DNA of 64,000 bases, taken from Mycolicibacterium bacteremicum (GTDB taxonomy: Bacteria > Actinomycetota > Actinomycetes > Mycobacteriales > Mycobacteriaceae). The stretch is from NCBI RefSeq assembly GCF_002086115.1, contig NZ_MVHJ01000002.1:186001-250000 (forward strand), read 5' to 3'. The notes beneath the pieces were generated by a model. It saw nothing but the letters and a program-made list of their open reading frames with translations, ran no database searches and had not been told where the DNA came from. The stretch's first letter is position 1. Each line of letters starts with the position of its first letter. Both the position numbers and the translations under genes were made by a program. This document shows positions 9,139-17,270 of this stretch, piece after piece.

Positions 9139-9185
9139 CGCTTTGGCTTTTATCAGGCGACAAATGCGGCCATAGCGTCACTCTC
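9131..9185. repeat. 3' hairpin repeat of DUF559 unit 1
   Basis: Arms 9131-9147 and 9169-9185 match at 16 of 17 bases (GAGAGTGACGC core) with a 21-nt loop. The gene's TGA stop (9136-9138) is inside the left arm. The outer arm (9166-9189) is the reverse complement of 8180-8203 with two mismatches in 24. Confidence 0.85.
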
Positions 9186-9198
9186 GGCGACAAGCGAG

Positions 9199-9801
9199 CT
9201 AGGAGACCGCCTCCTTGCCCCACGGGGTCAGCCACGGCGTCGGCTCCCAGTCCTCCAGGCCGGCCAGCAGCTCGTAGAGCGTCGCGCCGTCGATGCTCTC
9301 CCGGATGATGTCGCCCTGCCCGGCGTGCCGGGCCAGCTCCTCGATCATGTGGAAGATCACCCAGCGCACCGACCACGCCGCGACATCCTTGGGAAACCAC
9401 GGCACCTCTTGCGGAACCGGCACCGCCGCAGCCAGATCCGCGCTCTCGATCAGGCGGATGGTCTCGGCATTCTGCTCGTCGAAGGCCGCCAGGATGCCGG
9501 CGAGCGTCTCATCCTCGCCCATCACGAACTGCTCGGCGTACTCCTGCTGCAACTCCTCCATCGGGCGGTCGTCGGCCGGCGGCAGCTGCGGAGCCGCCGC
9601 CACCCGCTCCATCCACCCCTTCTGGCAACTGGTCACGTGCTTGATCAATCCGCCGATGGACAGGGAGCTGACGCTCGGAGTCGACCGGGCCTGCTCGTCG
9701 GTCAGGCCGAAGGCGATCGCCCGGAAGGCGTATTGCTGGGCGGCGACGTACTCCTTGAGGCCGGCGCGCTCGTCGGCGACGGGAGGGGGCATGGCGGGCA
9801 T
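9199..9801 (-). CDS. DinB family protein (second of a tandem pair)
   Basis: The 200-residue product begins at ATG 9801, preceded by a strong AAGGAG. It has the DinB/DUF664 four-helix layout: RAIAFGLTDEQARSTPSVSSLSIGGLIKHV, with the first metal-ligand His in LIKHVTSC, and the C-terminal pair in WVIFHMIEELARHAGQGDIIRE. These three histidines usually bind a divalent metal. DinB-fold proteins include thiol-dependent S-transferases (for example mycothiol- or bacillithiol-dependent enzymes), so a mycothiol-linked detoxification role is possible but not shown. It starts one base after the upstream DinB stop codon, so the two are translationally coupled. Confidence 0.85.
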   Translation of the reverse strand: MPAMPPPVADERAGLKEYVAAQQYAFRAIAFGLTDEQARSTPSVSSLSIGGLIKHVTSCQKGWMERVAAAPQLPPADDRPMEELQQEYAEQFVMGEDETLAGILAAFDEQNAETIRLIESADLAAAVPVPQEVPWFPKDVAAWSVRWVIFHMIEELARHAGQGDIIRESIDGATLYELLAGLEDWEPTPWLTPWGKEAVS

Positions 9802-9802
9802 A

Positions 9803-10321
9803 TCAGTTCTCCTTCTTGGTGTGGGTGAAAAGGTCTCGGATGACACAGATCTCGGCGCCGTGGTGGATCACCTCGCGGTTGATGTGCAATATCAGCGCGG
9901 CCATCGGGTACTCGGCATAGGGCCCCTCGGCCGGACCGCACGGGCGCTGCAGTTCCACATCGGACAGGGCGCGCACCCCGGCCGTCCAGCGCGCCTTCTC
10001 CTCGTCGAGCTGGCGCAGCGCGGTCGCCGCGTCGGTAGCGTACGACCATGTCTCGTAGTCGGCGGCCGGACCGCCGAAATGGGAATGGCTGCGCATGGCG
10101 AGCACGCCGATGATCACGTGCGCCATCCGCCACGCGATGGTCGTGAACGGCGCGGGCTCGGGTTGCGGATACGCGAAATCCACCCCGCCGTCGGGATGCA
10201 CGGTCCAGCAATCCGGCACGGGCGCCCAGAAATACTCCTCGTCGCGCAGGCCCTCCAGTCGGGGTCGCAGCTGGTTCTCCCAATGGAAGTCCAGCTGATC
10301 GGCCAGCAGTTCGGTGTTCAT
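9803..10321 (-). CDS. DinB family protein (first of a tandem pair)
   Basis: A 172-residue protein from ATG 10321 (MNTELLADQLDFHWENQL). It has the DinB-type arrangement DFHWENQLRPRLEGL, TTIAWRMAHVIIGVLAMR with a metal-ligand His, and ALILHINREVIHHGAEICVIRDL with the second and third ligands. It is the promoter-proximal gene of a two-gene DinB operon, divergent from a WYL-family regulator with a palindrome between them. A longer in-frame start at 10342 is possible but would run into the operator. Enzymatic activity is unknown. Confidence 0.85.
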   Translation of the reverse strand: MNTELLADQLDFHWENQLRPRLEGLRDEEYFWAPVPDCWTVHPDGGVDFAYPQPEPAPFTTIAWRMAHVIIGVLAMRSHSHFGGPAADYETWSYATDAATALRQLDEEKARWTAGVRALSDVELQRPCGPAEGPYAEYPMAALILHINREVIHHGAEICVIRDLFTHTKKEN

Positions 10322-10342
10322 GACACAAAGCCTGTCACCCAT

Positions 10343-10363
10343 ATAGGACAGTTCTGGTCCTAT
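10343..10363. promoter_or_regulatory. Candidate operator of the WYL regulator
   Basis: ATAGGAC (10343-10349) and GTCCTAT (10357-10363) are perfect inverted arms separated by 7 bp, placed between the divergent DinB and WYL genes. YafY/WYL activator-repressors commonly act on such a divergent site; binding is inferred. Confidence 0.6.
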
Positions 10364-10375
10364 GAATGCGGCAGC

Positions 10376-11335
10376 ATGGTGGACATGAGTACCGCCAGGG
10401 TTCTGCAGCTGCTCGGCCTGCTGCAGTCGCGCCGCGTGTGGACATCCGAGGAACTGGCCGAGCGGCTCGAGGTGACCACCCGCAGCGTCCGTCGCGATGT
10501 CGACCGCCTGCGTGAGCTCGGATATCCGGTGCATGCCAGCAAGGGGCACGGTGGCGGCTACCAACTCGGCGCGGGGGCCGCGCTGCCGCCGCTGCTGCTG
10601 GACCCCGACGAGGCCGTGGCGATGGCGGTCTGCCTCCGGTTGGCGGCGGGTGGCAGCGTCGCCGGCGTCGGGGAGTCGGCGCTGCGCGCGCTGTCCAAAC
10701 TCGACCAGGTGATGCCGTCGCGACTGCGCTCGCAGGTCGCCGCCGTACACGACGCCACCGTCACGCTGACCCCGACCAGCCGGGATGTGCCCGTCGACCC
10801 CGAGGTACTGATGACCCTGGCCCGGGCCTGCCGCGACCACGAACACGTCACCTGCGGTTACACCGACATCCGCGGCAATGCCACACAGCGACGCCTGGAG
10901 CCCTACCAGCTGGTCACCACCGGGCGGCGCTGGTACCTGCTGGCCTTCGACCGCGACAAGCAGGACTGGCGCAGTCTGCGGTTGGACCGGATGGACACCG
11001 TCGGCGCGCAGGGCAGCACCTTCGCGCCCCGGCCCGCGCCCGACGCCGCCGACTATGTGCAACGCGCCATCAGCAGTTCTCCCTACCGCTACATCGCCCG
11101 GGTCCGGTATCACGCGCCGCGCGACGTTGTGGCGCAGACGTTCTCGGCCGCCTCGGTGCACATCGAACCCGACGGCGCCGACGCCTGCATCCTGACCACC
11201 GGCGCCGACGACGCAGCGGTGATGGCCCTGTACCTGGCGATGCCGGGTTGCGAGTTCGAGGTGCTGGAACCGGTCGAGGTGGCCGATGCGGTGCGGGCCG
11301 CGGCCGAACGACTGCAGCGCGCGGGGGCGCGATGA
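10376..11335 (+). CDS. WYL domain-containing transcriptional regulator (YafY-like)
   Basis: The 319-residue protein has an N-terminal DeoR-type winged helix (RVLQLLGLLQSRRVWTSEELAERLEVTTRSVRRDVDRLR split over residues 7-46). A WYL domain follows around residue 180: GRRWYLLAFDRDKQDWRSLRLDRM includes the WYL tripeptide and downstream Arg residues thought to bind a ligand or nucleic acid. A WCX-type C-terminal extension (residues about 235-315) ends the protein. It is divergent from two DinB genes, a common actinobacterial pairing, and likely controls them. ATG at 10385 (MSTARV) is an alternative start. Confidence 0.88.
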   Translation: MVDMSTARVLQLLGLLQSRRVWTSEELAERLEVTTRSVRRDVDRLRELGYPVHASKGHGGGYQLGAGAALPPLLLDPDEAVAMAVCLRLAAGGSVAGVGESALRALSKLDQVMPSRLRSQVAAVHDATVTLTPTSRDVPVDPEVLMTLARACRDHEHVTCGYTDIRGNATQRRLEPYQLVTTGRRWYLLAFDRDKQDWRSLRLDRMDTVGAQGSTFAPRPAPDAADYVQRAISSSPYRYIARVRYHAPRDVVAQTFSAASVHIEPDGADACILTTGADDAAVMALYLAMPGCEFEVLEPVEVADAVRAAAERLQRAGAR

Positions 11336-11434
11336 CCCCCGAATCACGCGCAACGGGGGTCCGCACGCGCGCGAGGACCCCGGGTACGCGAGTTTCGGCG
11401 GAAAGTCGGGGTCGGCGAACGTAGGGTGCGGAGC

Positions 11435-14400
11435 ATGCGTGTGACCGCTGCGGAGTCGACGGAGTTGTTCGTCGGTCCGCCGGATGCGCCACTGCAGCTG
11501 GTCCGCGCCCACCACACCGCCGGTACGGTTCCCACCCCGGTGCGCGTCAGCGGATACGGCATCCACGGCGAGGCCGTCGCCCAACCGGGTGACACCTCCG
11601 TCGAGATCCCGGTCTACGTCGACGACCCGGTTCCCGGCCAGGTGCGCCAGGCGCGGATCGGGGACACCACCTTTGATTTCGTGGTTGCCGAGCCGGGCTG
11701 GACCATGCACATGATCAGCCACTTCCACTACGACCCGGTCTGGTGGAACACCCAGTCCGCCTACACCAGCGTGTGGACCGAGGACCCGCCCGGCGCCTGC
11801 CGGCAGACCAACGGCTTCGACCTCGTCACCGCGCATCTGGAGATGGCCCGCCGGGTGCCGGAGTACAAATTCGTGCTCGCCGAGGTCGACTATCTCAAAC
11901 CGTTCTGGGACACCCACCCCGAGGAACGCACCGACCTGCGCCGGCTCATCGCCGAGGGACGCGTCGAGATCATGGGCGGCACCTACAACGAGCCCAACAC
12001 CAACCTGACCAGTCCCGAGACGGCGATCCGGAACTTCGTGCACGGCATCGGATTCCAGCGGGACGTGCTCGGCGGTGACCCGGCCACCGCCTGGCAGCTC
12101 GACGTCTTCGGTCACGACCCGCAGTTCCCCGGGATGGCCGCCGATGCCGGGCTGACATCGAGCTCCTGGGCGCGCGGACCGCATCACCAGTGGGGGCCGA
12201 TGGCAGATCACGGTGACCCGGAGCGGATGCAGTTCGCCAGCGAGTTCGAGTGGACCGCCCCGTCCGGTCGCGGCCTGCTGACCCACTACATGCCCGCGCA
12301 CTACGCCGCCGGCTGGTGGATGGACTCGGCGCCGACCCTGGCGGAGGCCGAGGCGCAGACCTTCGAACTGTTCACCGGGCTCAAGAAGGTCGCCCTGACC
12401 CGTAACGTGCTGCTGCCGGTCGGCACCGACTACACCCCGCCGAACAAGTGGGTCACCGAGATCCACCGCGACTGGAACGCCCGCTACACGTGGCCGCGGT
12501 TCGTCTGCGCGCTGCCGCGGGAGTTCTTCGCCGCGGTCCGGTCCGAACTCGCTGCCGGCGGACGCCGCGCCTCGGTGCAGACACGGGACATGAACCCGAT
12601 CTACACCGGCAAAGACGTCTCCTACATCGACACCAAACAGGCCAACCGGGCCGCCGAGAACGCCGTGCTGGAGGCCGAACGCTTTGCGGTGTTCGCCGGA
12701 ATCCTGGGCGGGGCAACGTATCCGCAGGCCGCCCTGGCCAAGGCCTGGGTACAGCTGGCCTACGGCGCCCACCATGACGCCATCACCGGGTCCGAGTCCG
12801 ACCAGGTGTACCTGGACCTGCTGACCGGCTGGCGCGACGCCTGGGAGATCGGCCGGGGGACCCGCGACAACGCCCTGCGATTGCTCTCCGGTGCGGTCAA
12901 TGCCGCGGTGGTGGTGTGGAATCCGCTGGCGCACAACAGGACCGATATCGTCACCGCACAGCTGGAGCACAGCTTCACCGGTGTGGTGCGTGACGTCGAC
13001 GGCACCGCGCTGCCCACCCTGATCGAGGACCACACCGTCACCTGGCTGGCCGCCGGGGTGGGCTCGCTGGGCTGGCAGGGTTACCGGCTCGACGCCGACG
13101 GCCGCGGCTCGCGCTGGGAGCCCCACGACGGGGTGAGCATCACCACCGCGCGCCACTCGTTGACCGTCGATCCCGAACGTGGCGGCGCGGTGTGTTCACT
13201 GCTGGTCGACGGTCGCGAACTCATCGCCGATGGCCGCGTCGGCAACGAACTGGCCGTATACGACGAATACCCGGCCCACCCGCAGGCCGGCGAGGGGCCG
13301 TGGCACCTGCTGCCCAGAGGGCCGGTCACCTGCTCGTCGGAACACCCTGCGGCGGTACAGGTCTGGCGCTGTGCGCTGGGGGAGCGGGTGGTGGTGACCG
13401 GGCACATCCAGGACGTGCTGAGCTATACCCAGACCATCACCCTGTGGCACGGTGTCGAGCGAGTCGAATGCCGGACCGTCGTCGACGAATTCGTCGGGTC
13501 GGACAAGCTGCTGCGACTGCGGTGGCCGTGCCCGGTGCCCGGGGCGACCCCGGTCAGTGAGGTCGGTGATGCCGTCATCGGCCGCGGCTTCGGACTCTTC
13601 CATCAGGGCGGCGATGCGGTCGACGCGGCCGTGCACCCGTCCACCCTGGACAATCCGGCCTACGGTTGGTTCGGTCTGTCCGCGACGCTGCGGGTGCGCA
13701 TCGGGGCCGGCGTGAGGGCCATCGCGGTGGCCGAGGTGGTCAGCCCCGACGAGGAGTTCGACGCGCGTGAGCTGATGGTGGCGCTGGTGCGGGCCGGTGT
13801 CACCGCGACCTGCAGCGTGGCCGGTCGCGCCCGCTACGGTGACCTGGCGGTGGACTCCAACCTGCCCGACACCCGGATCGCCATCGGCGGACCCGACGAG
13901 AACGATTTCACCGCAGCGATTTTGGCGTCCGCACCCGACCACCGTGCGGAGTTCGACCGGCAGCTGGCCGCCACCGGCGCGGCCCGGGTATGGGTTCCCG
14001 CGGTATCTCCGTTGGCCGACGAATGGGTGCCCGGTGCCGACCTGCGTGGTGACCGGGCGCTGCCGGTGCTGATCGTCGCCGGCGGGCTCACCGCGCTGAT
14101 CGAGGATATCGCCGATGCCGAGATCGTCGTCGCCCAGCAGGCGCCGGCCGGCCTGGAGCCGTTCGAACCGGCGACGGTGGCACTGCTGAATCGGGGCGTC
14201 CCCGGCTTCGCGGTCGAACCGGACGGCACCCTGCACACCTCGCTGATGCGCTCGTGCACCGGCTGGCCGTCCGGTACCTGGATCGACCCGCCCCGGCGCA
14301 CCGCACCCGACGGGTCCAACTTCCAGCTTCAGCACTGGACGCACACCTTCGACTATGCGGTGGTAGCCGGCGACGGCGACTGGCGGGACTGTGGATTGCC

Positions 14401-15538
14401 ACGCCACAGCGCGGAATTCGGCCACCCCCTGTTGGCGCTGGTCAACCGTCGCGCCGGTACCGACCGGCTGCCTGCGCACGGCGCCCTCCTCGATGTCGAT
14501 GCCGACGGTGTCCACCTCGGGGCACTCAAGGCCGCGGGGAATCCGATCACCTCGGCCAGTGTCGCCGGCGTCGACCCGGGGTCGGTGGCGCTGCGGCTGG
14601 TCGAGACGCACGGCAGGCAGACACCTTTCGTGGTGCGCTCGGGGCTGTGCGCCGTCTCGGGTCTGCGCCACGCGGACCTGCTGGAGAACGACACCGGGCC
14701 GGCCACCGAGACCCTGCACGGCTATCAGATCGCCACGCTGCTGGCACATCTGGACACGGTGCAGATCCTGCATGCCGACAACGAGTCGATCGGTCCGGAA
14801 GCCGAAGCGGCCCAGCCTGTTTACGCGCGATACTGGCTGCACAACCGCGGCCCGGCGCCGTTGGGTGGGCTGCCGGTCGTCGCGCATGTGCATCCGCACC
14901 AGGTCCGCACCGAACCCGGGACGCAGCTGAATCTGCGGTTGACCGCCGCCAGCGACTGCACCGACGCCGCACTGCGGGGCCGGGTCCGGCTGATCTGTCC
15001 GCCGCAGTGGTCCGCGGATCCGGGCGAGGTGACCTTCGTGCTGCCGCCGGGGGAGTACCTCGATGCCGAGGTGGCCGTCGAGGTGCCCGCCGATGCCGCA
15101 CCCGGGCTGTACCCGGTGCGCGTCGAGTTGGCCGTGACCGGTGGGCGCGGTCTGCCGACCTCGTGGCGGCAGGTCGTCGAGGATGTGTGCCTGGTACAGG
15201 TCGGCGACACCGCAGGCCACGAGGTGCTGCGGCTGGTGGCCGGGCCGTCGGAGGTACGGGTGCGGCGTGGCGGACGCGGTCGCCTGCACGTCACCGTCGG
15301 CACCGATGCCCGCGCGGATCTGGCCGTGGAGGGCCACCTGATCAGCCCGTGGGGTACCTGGGAATGGCTGGGGCCGGCGGTGATCGGCGCGGAGCTGCCT
15401 GCCGCGGGCCTGACGACCCTGGACTTCGACGTGACCCCGCCCGAATGGGTGACCCCGGGCCGGTGGTGGGCACTGGTCAGGGTGGCGGGCGCGGGTCGGC
15501 TGATCTACTCCCCGGCGGTCTGGGTGGTGGTGACGTGA
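11435..15538 (+). CDS. Glycoside hydrolase family 38 alpha-mannosidase
   Basis: A 1367-residue protein, ATG 11435 preceded by GGAG. The GH38 zinc-binding motif HFHYDPVWW is near residue 97, and WQLDVFGHDPQFPGM near residue 220 carries the likely nucleophile Asp. GTDYTPPNKWVTEIHRDWN and AYGAHHDAITGSESDQVY complete the catalytic domain. The remaining 850 residues form the mid helical domain and beta-sandwich domains of the family, with an NPF/galactose-binding-like tail. GH38 enzymes cleave alpha-mannosyl linkages with retention. This is the counterpart of Rv0648 and could act on mannose-containing glycans (LAM, PIM or glycoprotein mannose). No signal peptide is visible, so it is probably cytoplasmic. 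It is followed by two overlapping genes in an operon. Confidence 0.92.
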   Translation: MRVTAAESTELFVGPPDAPLQLVRAHHTAGTVPTPVRVSGYGIHGEAVAQPGDTSVEIPVYVDDPVPGQVRQARIGDTTFDFVVAEPGWTMHMISHFHYDPVWWNTQSAYTSVWTEDPPGACRQTNGFDLVTAHLEMARRVPEYKFVLAEVDYLKPFWDTHPEERTDLRRLIAEGRVEIMGGTYNEPNTNLTSPETAIRNFVHGIGFQRDVLGGDPATAWQLDVFGHDPQFPGMAADAGLTSSSWARGPHHQWGPMADHGDPERMQFASEFEWTAPSGRGLLTHYMPAHYAAGWWMDSAPTLAEAEAQTFELFTGLKKVALTRNVLLPVGTDYTPPNKWVTEIHRDWNARYTWPRFVCALPREFFAAVRSELAAGGRRASVQTRDMNPIYTGKDVSYIDTKQANRAAENAVLEAERFAVFAGILGGATYPQAALAKAWVQLAYGAHHDAITGSESDQVYLDLLTGWRDAWEIGRGTRDNALRLLSGAVNAAVVVWNPLAHNRTDIVTAQLEHSFTGVVRDVDGTALPTLIEDHTVTWLAAGVGSLGWQGYRLDADGRGSRWEPHDGVSITTARHSLTVDPERGGAVCSLLVDGRELIADGRVGNELAVYDEYPAHPQAGEGPWHLLPRGPVTCSSEHPAAVQVWRCALGERVVVTGHIQDVLSYTQTITLWHGVERVECRTVVDEFVGSDKLLRLRWPCPVPGATPVSEVGDAVIGRGFGLFHQGGDAVDAAVHPSTLDNPAYGWFGLSATLRVRIGAGVRAIAVAEVVSPDEEFDARELMVALVRAGVTATCSVAGRARYGDLAVDSNLPDTRIAIGGPDENDFTAAILASAPDHRAEFDRQLAATGAARVWVPAVSPLADEWVPGADLRGDRALPVLIVAGGLTALIEDIADAEIVVAQQAPAGLEPFEPATVALLNRGVPGFAVEPDGTLHTSLMRSCTGWPSGTWIDPPRRTAPDGSNFQLQHWTHTFDYAVVAGDGDWRDCGLPRHSAEFGHPLLALVNRRAGTDRLPAHGALLDVDADGVHLGALKAAGNPITSASVAGVDPGSVALRLVETHGRQTPFVVRSGLCAVSGLRHADLLENDTGPATETLHGYQIATLLAHLDTVQILHADNESIGPEAEAAQPVYARYWLHNRGPAPLGGLPVVAHVHPHQVRTEPGTQLNLRLTAASDCTDAALRGRVRLICPPQWSADPGEVTFVLPPGEYLDAEVAVEVPADAAPGLYPVRVELAVTGGRGLPTSWRQVVEDVCLVQVGDTAGHEVLRLVAGPSEVRVRRGGRGRLHVTVGTDARADLAVEGHLISPWGTWEWLGPAVIGAELPAAGLTTLDFDVTPPEWVTPGRWWALVRVAGAGRLIYSPAVWVVVT

Positions 15539-16101
15539 CCGCGGCGCTGGTGGCCGGCGTCGCCGTCACGGTCGCCGAGGTCGATGCGGCCGAGCGCGCC
15601 CTGCGCGAGAGCAACGGCGCGTGGGCGTTACCCCGTCCGGGCACCAGCGAGGGACGTCAGCTGCGGCGCTGGCTCACCCAGCTGCTGGTGGCCGAACGAG
15701 TGGTCGAGCTGGAAGATGTTTCCCGGCAATCGGTTCCGTCGATCGAAGAAGTGCTGCCCGATATGACCGCGCGACTGGAAATCGGCAGCATCGCCGCGGC
15801 GGTACTCACCACCACCGCCGGTCGGGCAGCCTTCGCGGTCGTCACCGCCGATGTCGACATCACCGATATCGAGATCGCCGACTACCACCGGCGCAACCCC
15901 GGCCGCTTCTCCTCCCGACGGTCGGTGCCGTTGCCACTGGACGAGGCGTACCTGCTGATCGCCGAACACCTGCGCTCGGCGGCGCAGCGACGCGTGTTCC
16001 GACAGTGGTTGGATGCCCGCTGCGCCGAACTGGTGCAGCTGTCACCGGGCTATGAGCATCCCGGCGACCCCCGCCAACCCGACAACACCCACAGGCACTG
16101 A
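15535..16101 (+). CDS. Small protein between GH38 and ROK genes, PpiC/SurA-like remnant fold
   Basis: The 188-residue product starts with GTG at 15535, overlapping the GH38 stop as GTGA. It has no signal peptide. The N-terminal half (VTVAEVDAAERALRESNGAW, RQLRRWLTQLLVAERVVELE) and the later segment (ITDIEIADYHRRNPGRF, then EAYLLIAEHLRSAAQRRVFRQWLDARC) resemble the chaperone parts of parvulin-type foldases, without the catalytic PPIase domain. Homologues at this place have been called malonyl-CoA transacylase (fabD2), which the sequence does not support because there is no GHSxG. The true role is unknown; tight coupling suggests partnership with the mannosidase or kinase. Confidence 0.65.
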   Translation: MTAALVAGVAVTVAEVDAAERALRESNGAWALPRPGTSEGRQLRRWLTQLLVAERVVELEDVSRQSVPSIEEVLPDMTARLEIGSIAAAVLTTTAGRAAFAVVTADVDITDIEIADYHRRNPGRFSSRRSVPLPLDEAYLLIAEHLRSAAQRRVFRQWLDARCAELVQLSPGYEHPGDPRQPDNTHRH

Positions 16102-16980
16102 ATGACGGTTCTCGCAATAGACATCGGTGGCACGAAGATCGCGGCCGCGCTCGTCGACGACGGCACATTGACCCACCGGGCGCAGGTGCCGACCCCGCAG
16201 ACCTCGGCGCAGGACGCTTGGCAGGCGACCGCGGCGTTGATCACCGACACGCTGTCCGTCGGCGAGGTCGAGGCGATCGGTATCTCCTCGGCCGGACCGG
16301 TCGACCTCGGCGCCGGCGCCGTCAGCCCGGTGAACATCGCGGTGTGGCGCGATTTCCCGATCGTGGCCCGGGTCGCGGAGCTGACCGGCCTGCCGGTACG
16401 ACTCGGCGGTGACGGGCTGTGCATGGCGCTCGGGGAGCACCGCTTCGGTGCCGGTCGGGATGCGCAGTTCCTGCTCGGCATGGTGGTCTCGACCGGTATC
16501 GGCGGGGGACTGGTGCTCGACGGCCTGCCCTATGACGGCCGCACCGGCAACGCCGGGCACGTGGGGCACACGGTGATCGAGCTCGACGGGCAGCGCTGTC
16601 CGTGCGGCGGTCGGGGATGCGTGGAGACGGTGGCCTCCGGTCCCGCGATGACCCGGTGGGCCCGCGCGCAGGGGTGGGCGGGTGCCGACGCCCGGGAACT
16701 CGCGGCCGCGGTCGGCGAGAACGACCCGGTGGCCGTCGAGGCGTTCCGTCGTGGCGCCACCGCGGTGGCCGCGATGATCGCGTCGACGGCCGCGGTGTGT
16801 GACCTGGACCTGGTGGTCATCGGCGGCGGGGTGGCCAAGGCCGGGCCGGTGCTGTTCGACCCGCTGCGCGCGGCGCTGGCCGACTACGCCGGGTTGACGT
16901 TCCTGCGCGATCTGCGGGTGGTGCCTGCCGCGCTCGGTTCCGATGCGGGCCTGATCGGCGCCGGTGCGCTGGCGCTCTGA
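16102..16980 (+). CDS. ROK family sugar kinase
   Basis: A 292-residue ROK (repressor/ORF/kinase) protein. The ATP-phosphate motif is at the N-terminus (LAIDIGGTKIAAAL, residues 4-17). The sugar-binding segment GNAGHVGHTVIE with the catalytic GxGHxx pattern sits near residue 152, and the ROK zinc-finger CPCGGRGCVETVASGPA follows. Enzymes of this type phosphorylate glucose, mannose, N-acetylmannosamine or related sugars at C6. The gene starts immediately after the TGA of its neighbour, so it is the third gene of a GH38-containing operon. A simple reading is that mannose released by the alpha-mannosidase is phosphorylated here, but the sugar is inferred. Confidence 0.88.
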   Translation: MTVLAIDIGGTKIAAALVDDGTLTHRAQVPTPQTSAQDAWQATAALITDTLSVGEVEAIGISSAGPVDLGAGAVSPVNIAVWRDFPIVARVAELTGLPVRLGGDGLCMALGEHRFGAGRDAQFLLGMVVSTGIGGGLVLDGLPYDGRTGNAGHVGHTVIELDGQRCPCGGRGCVETVASGPAMTRWARAQGWAGADARELAAAVGENDPVAVEAFRRGATAVAAMIASTAAVCDLDLVVIGGGVAKAGPVLFDPLRAALADYAGLTFLRDLRVVPAALGSDAGLIGAGALAL

Positions 16981-17056
16981 GCCGCCCGCCCAGCGTCGAC
17001 GGGTGTGCCATCTTCCGGGTTGAAACCCGCATTCACGCCGACGCTCGGCGCTCGTT

Positions 17057-17086
17057 TTGGCTGATCGTGCCCCGGCAGGCTATTCT
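17057..17086 (+). promoter_or_regulatory. Candidate promoter of rplJ-rplL
   Basis: TTGGCT at 17057-17062 and TATTCT at 17081-17086 with an 18-bp spacer resemble a sigma-A promoter ahead of the ribosomal L10 leader. Confidence 0.55.
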
Positions 17087-17099
17087 TTGGCGGTTCCAC

Positions 17100-17220
17100 C
17101 GAAGACCGTAGGTCACCTGGCAACAGGTTGAAGGTCCGGGATTTCCCGGCGGCCCACGCAGGAGGACGAGGTAGAAGCATTCTTGCGCGCCCCGACCTGT
17201 CTGCGTCGGGGCGTTTGTGA
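17100..17220 (+). ncRNA. L10 (rplJL) mRNA leader with attenuator hairpin
   Basis: The segment between promoter and rplJ is about 170 nt of structured leader. Paired blocks around 17105-17160 (including GGTCACCTGGCAACAGGTTG and CCGGGATTTCCCGG) fit the L10-leader type that binds the L10-L12 complex for autoregulation. A perfect 9-bp stem follows: 17188-17196 pairs with 17205-17213, then TTTGTGATTT, which would be a transcription attenuator. Confidence 0.65.
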
Positions 17221-17270
17221 TTTCCGGCCCCTCAGGCGGTGGACGACCCAACCATCACGAGGAGGCAAGC

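Noticed and set aside
9293-11335. Plus-strand frame of 680 codons before the WYL regulator
   Set aside because: The first 360 codons are antisense to the two DinB genes; the real gene starts at 10376 or 10385.
11334-11361. GACCCCCG...CGGGGGTC inverted repeat just after the WYL gene
   Set aside because: Short 8-bp arms with no T-run; may be a weak terminator but I could not separate it from ordinary G+C-rich sequence, nor link it to the DUF559 hairpins.
9803-13156. Very long minus-strand open frame of 1117 codons
   Set aside because: Most of it is the antisense shadow of the GH38 and WYL genes; only the last 172 codons, from ATG 10321, are a real DinB-family gene.
14254-16101. 615-codon frame overlapping the end of the mannosidase
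   Set aside because: Most is a shadow of GH38; only the portion from GTG 15535 has an independent start and coding character.
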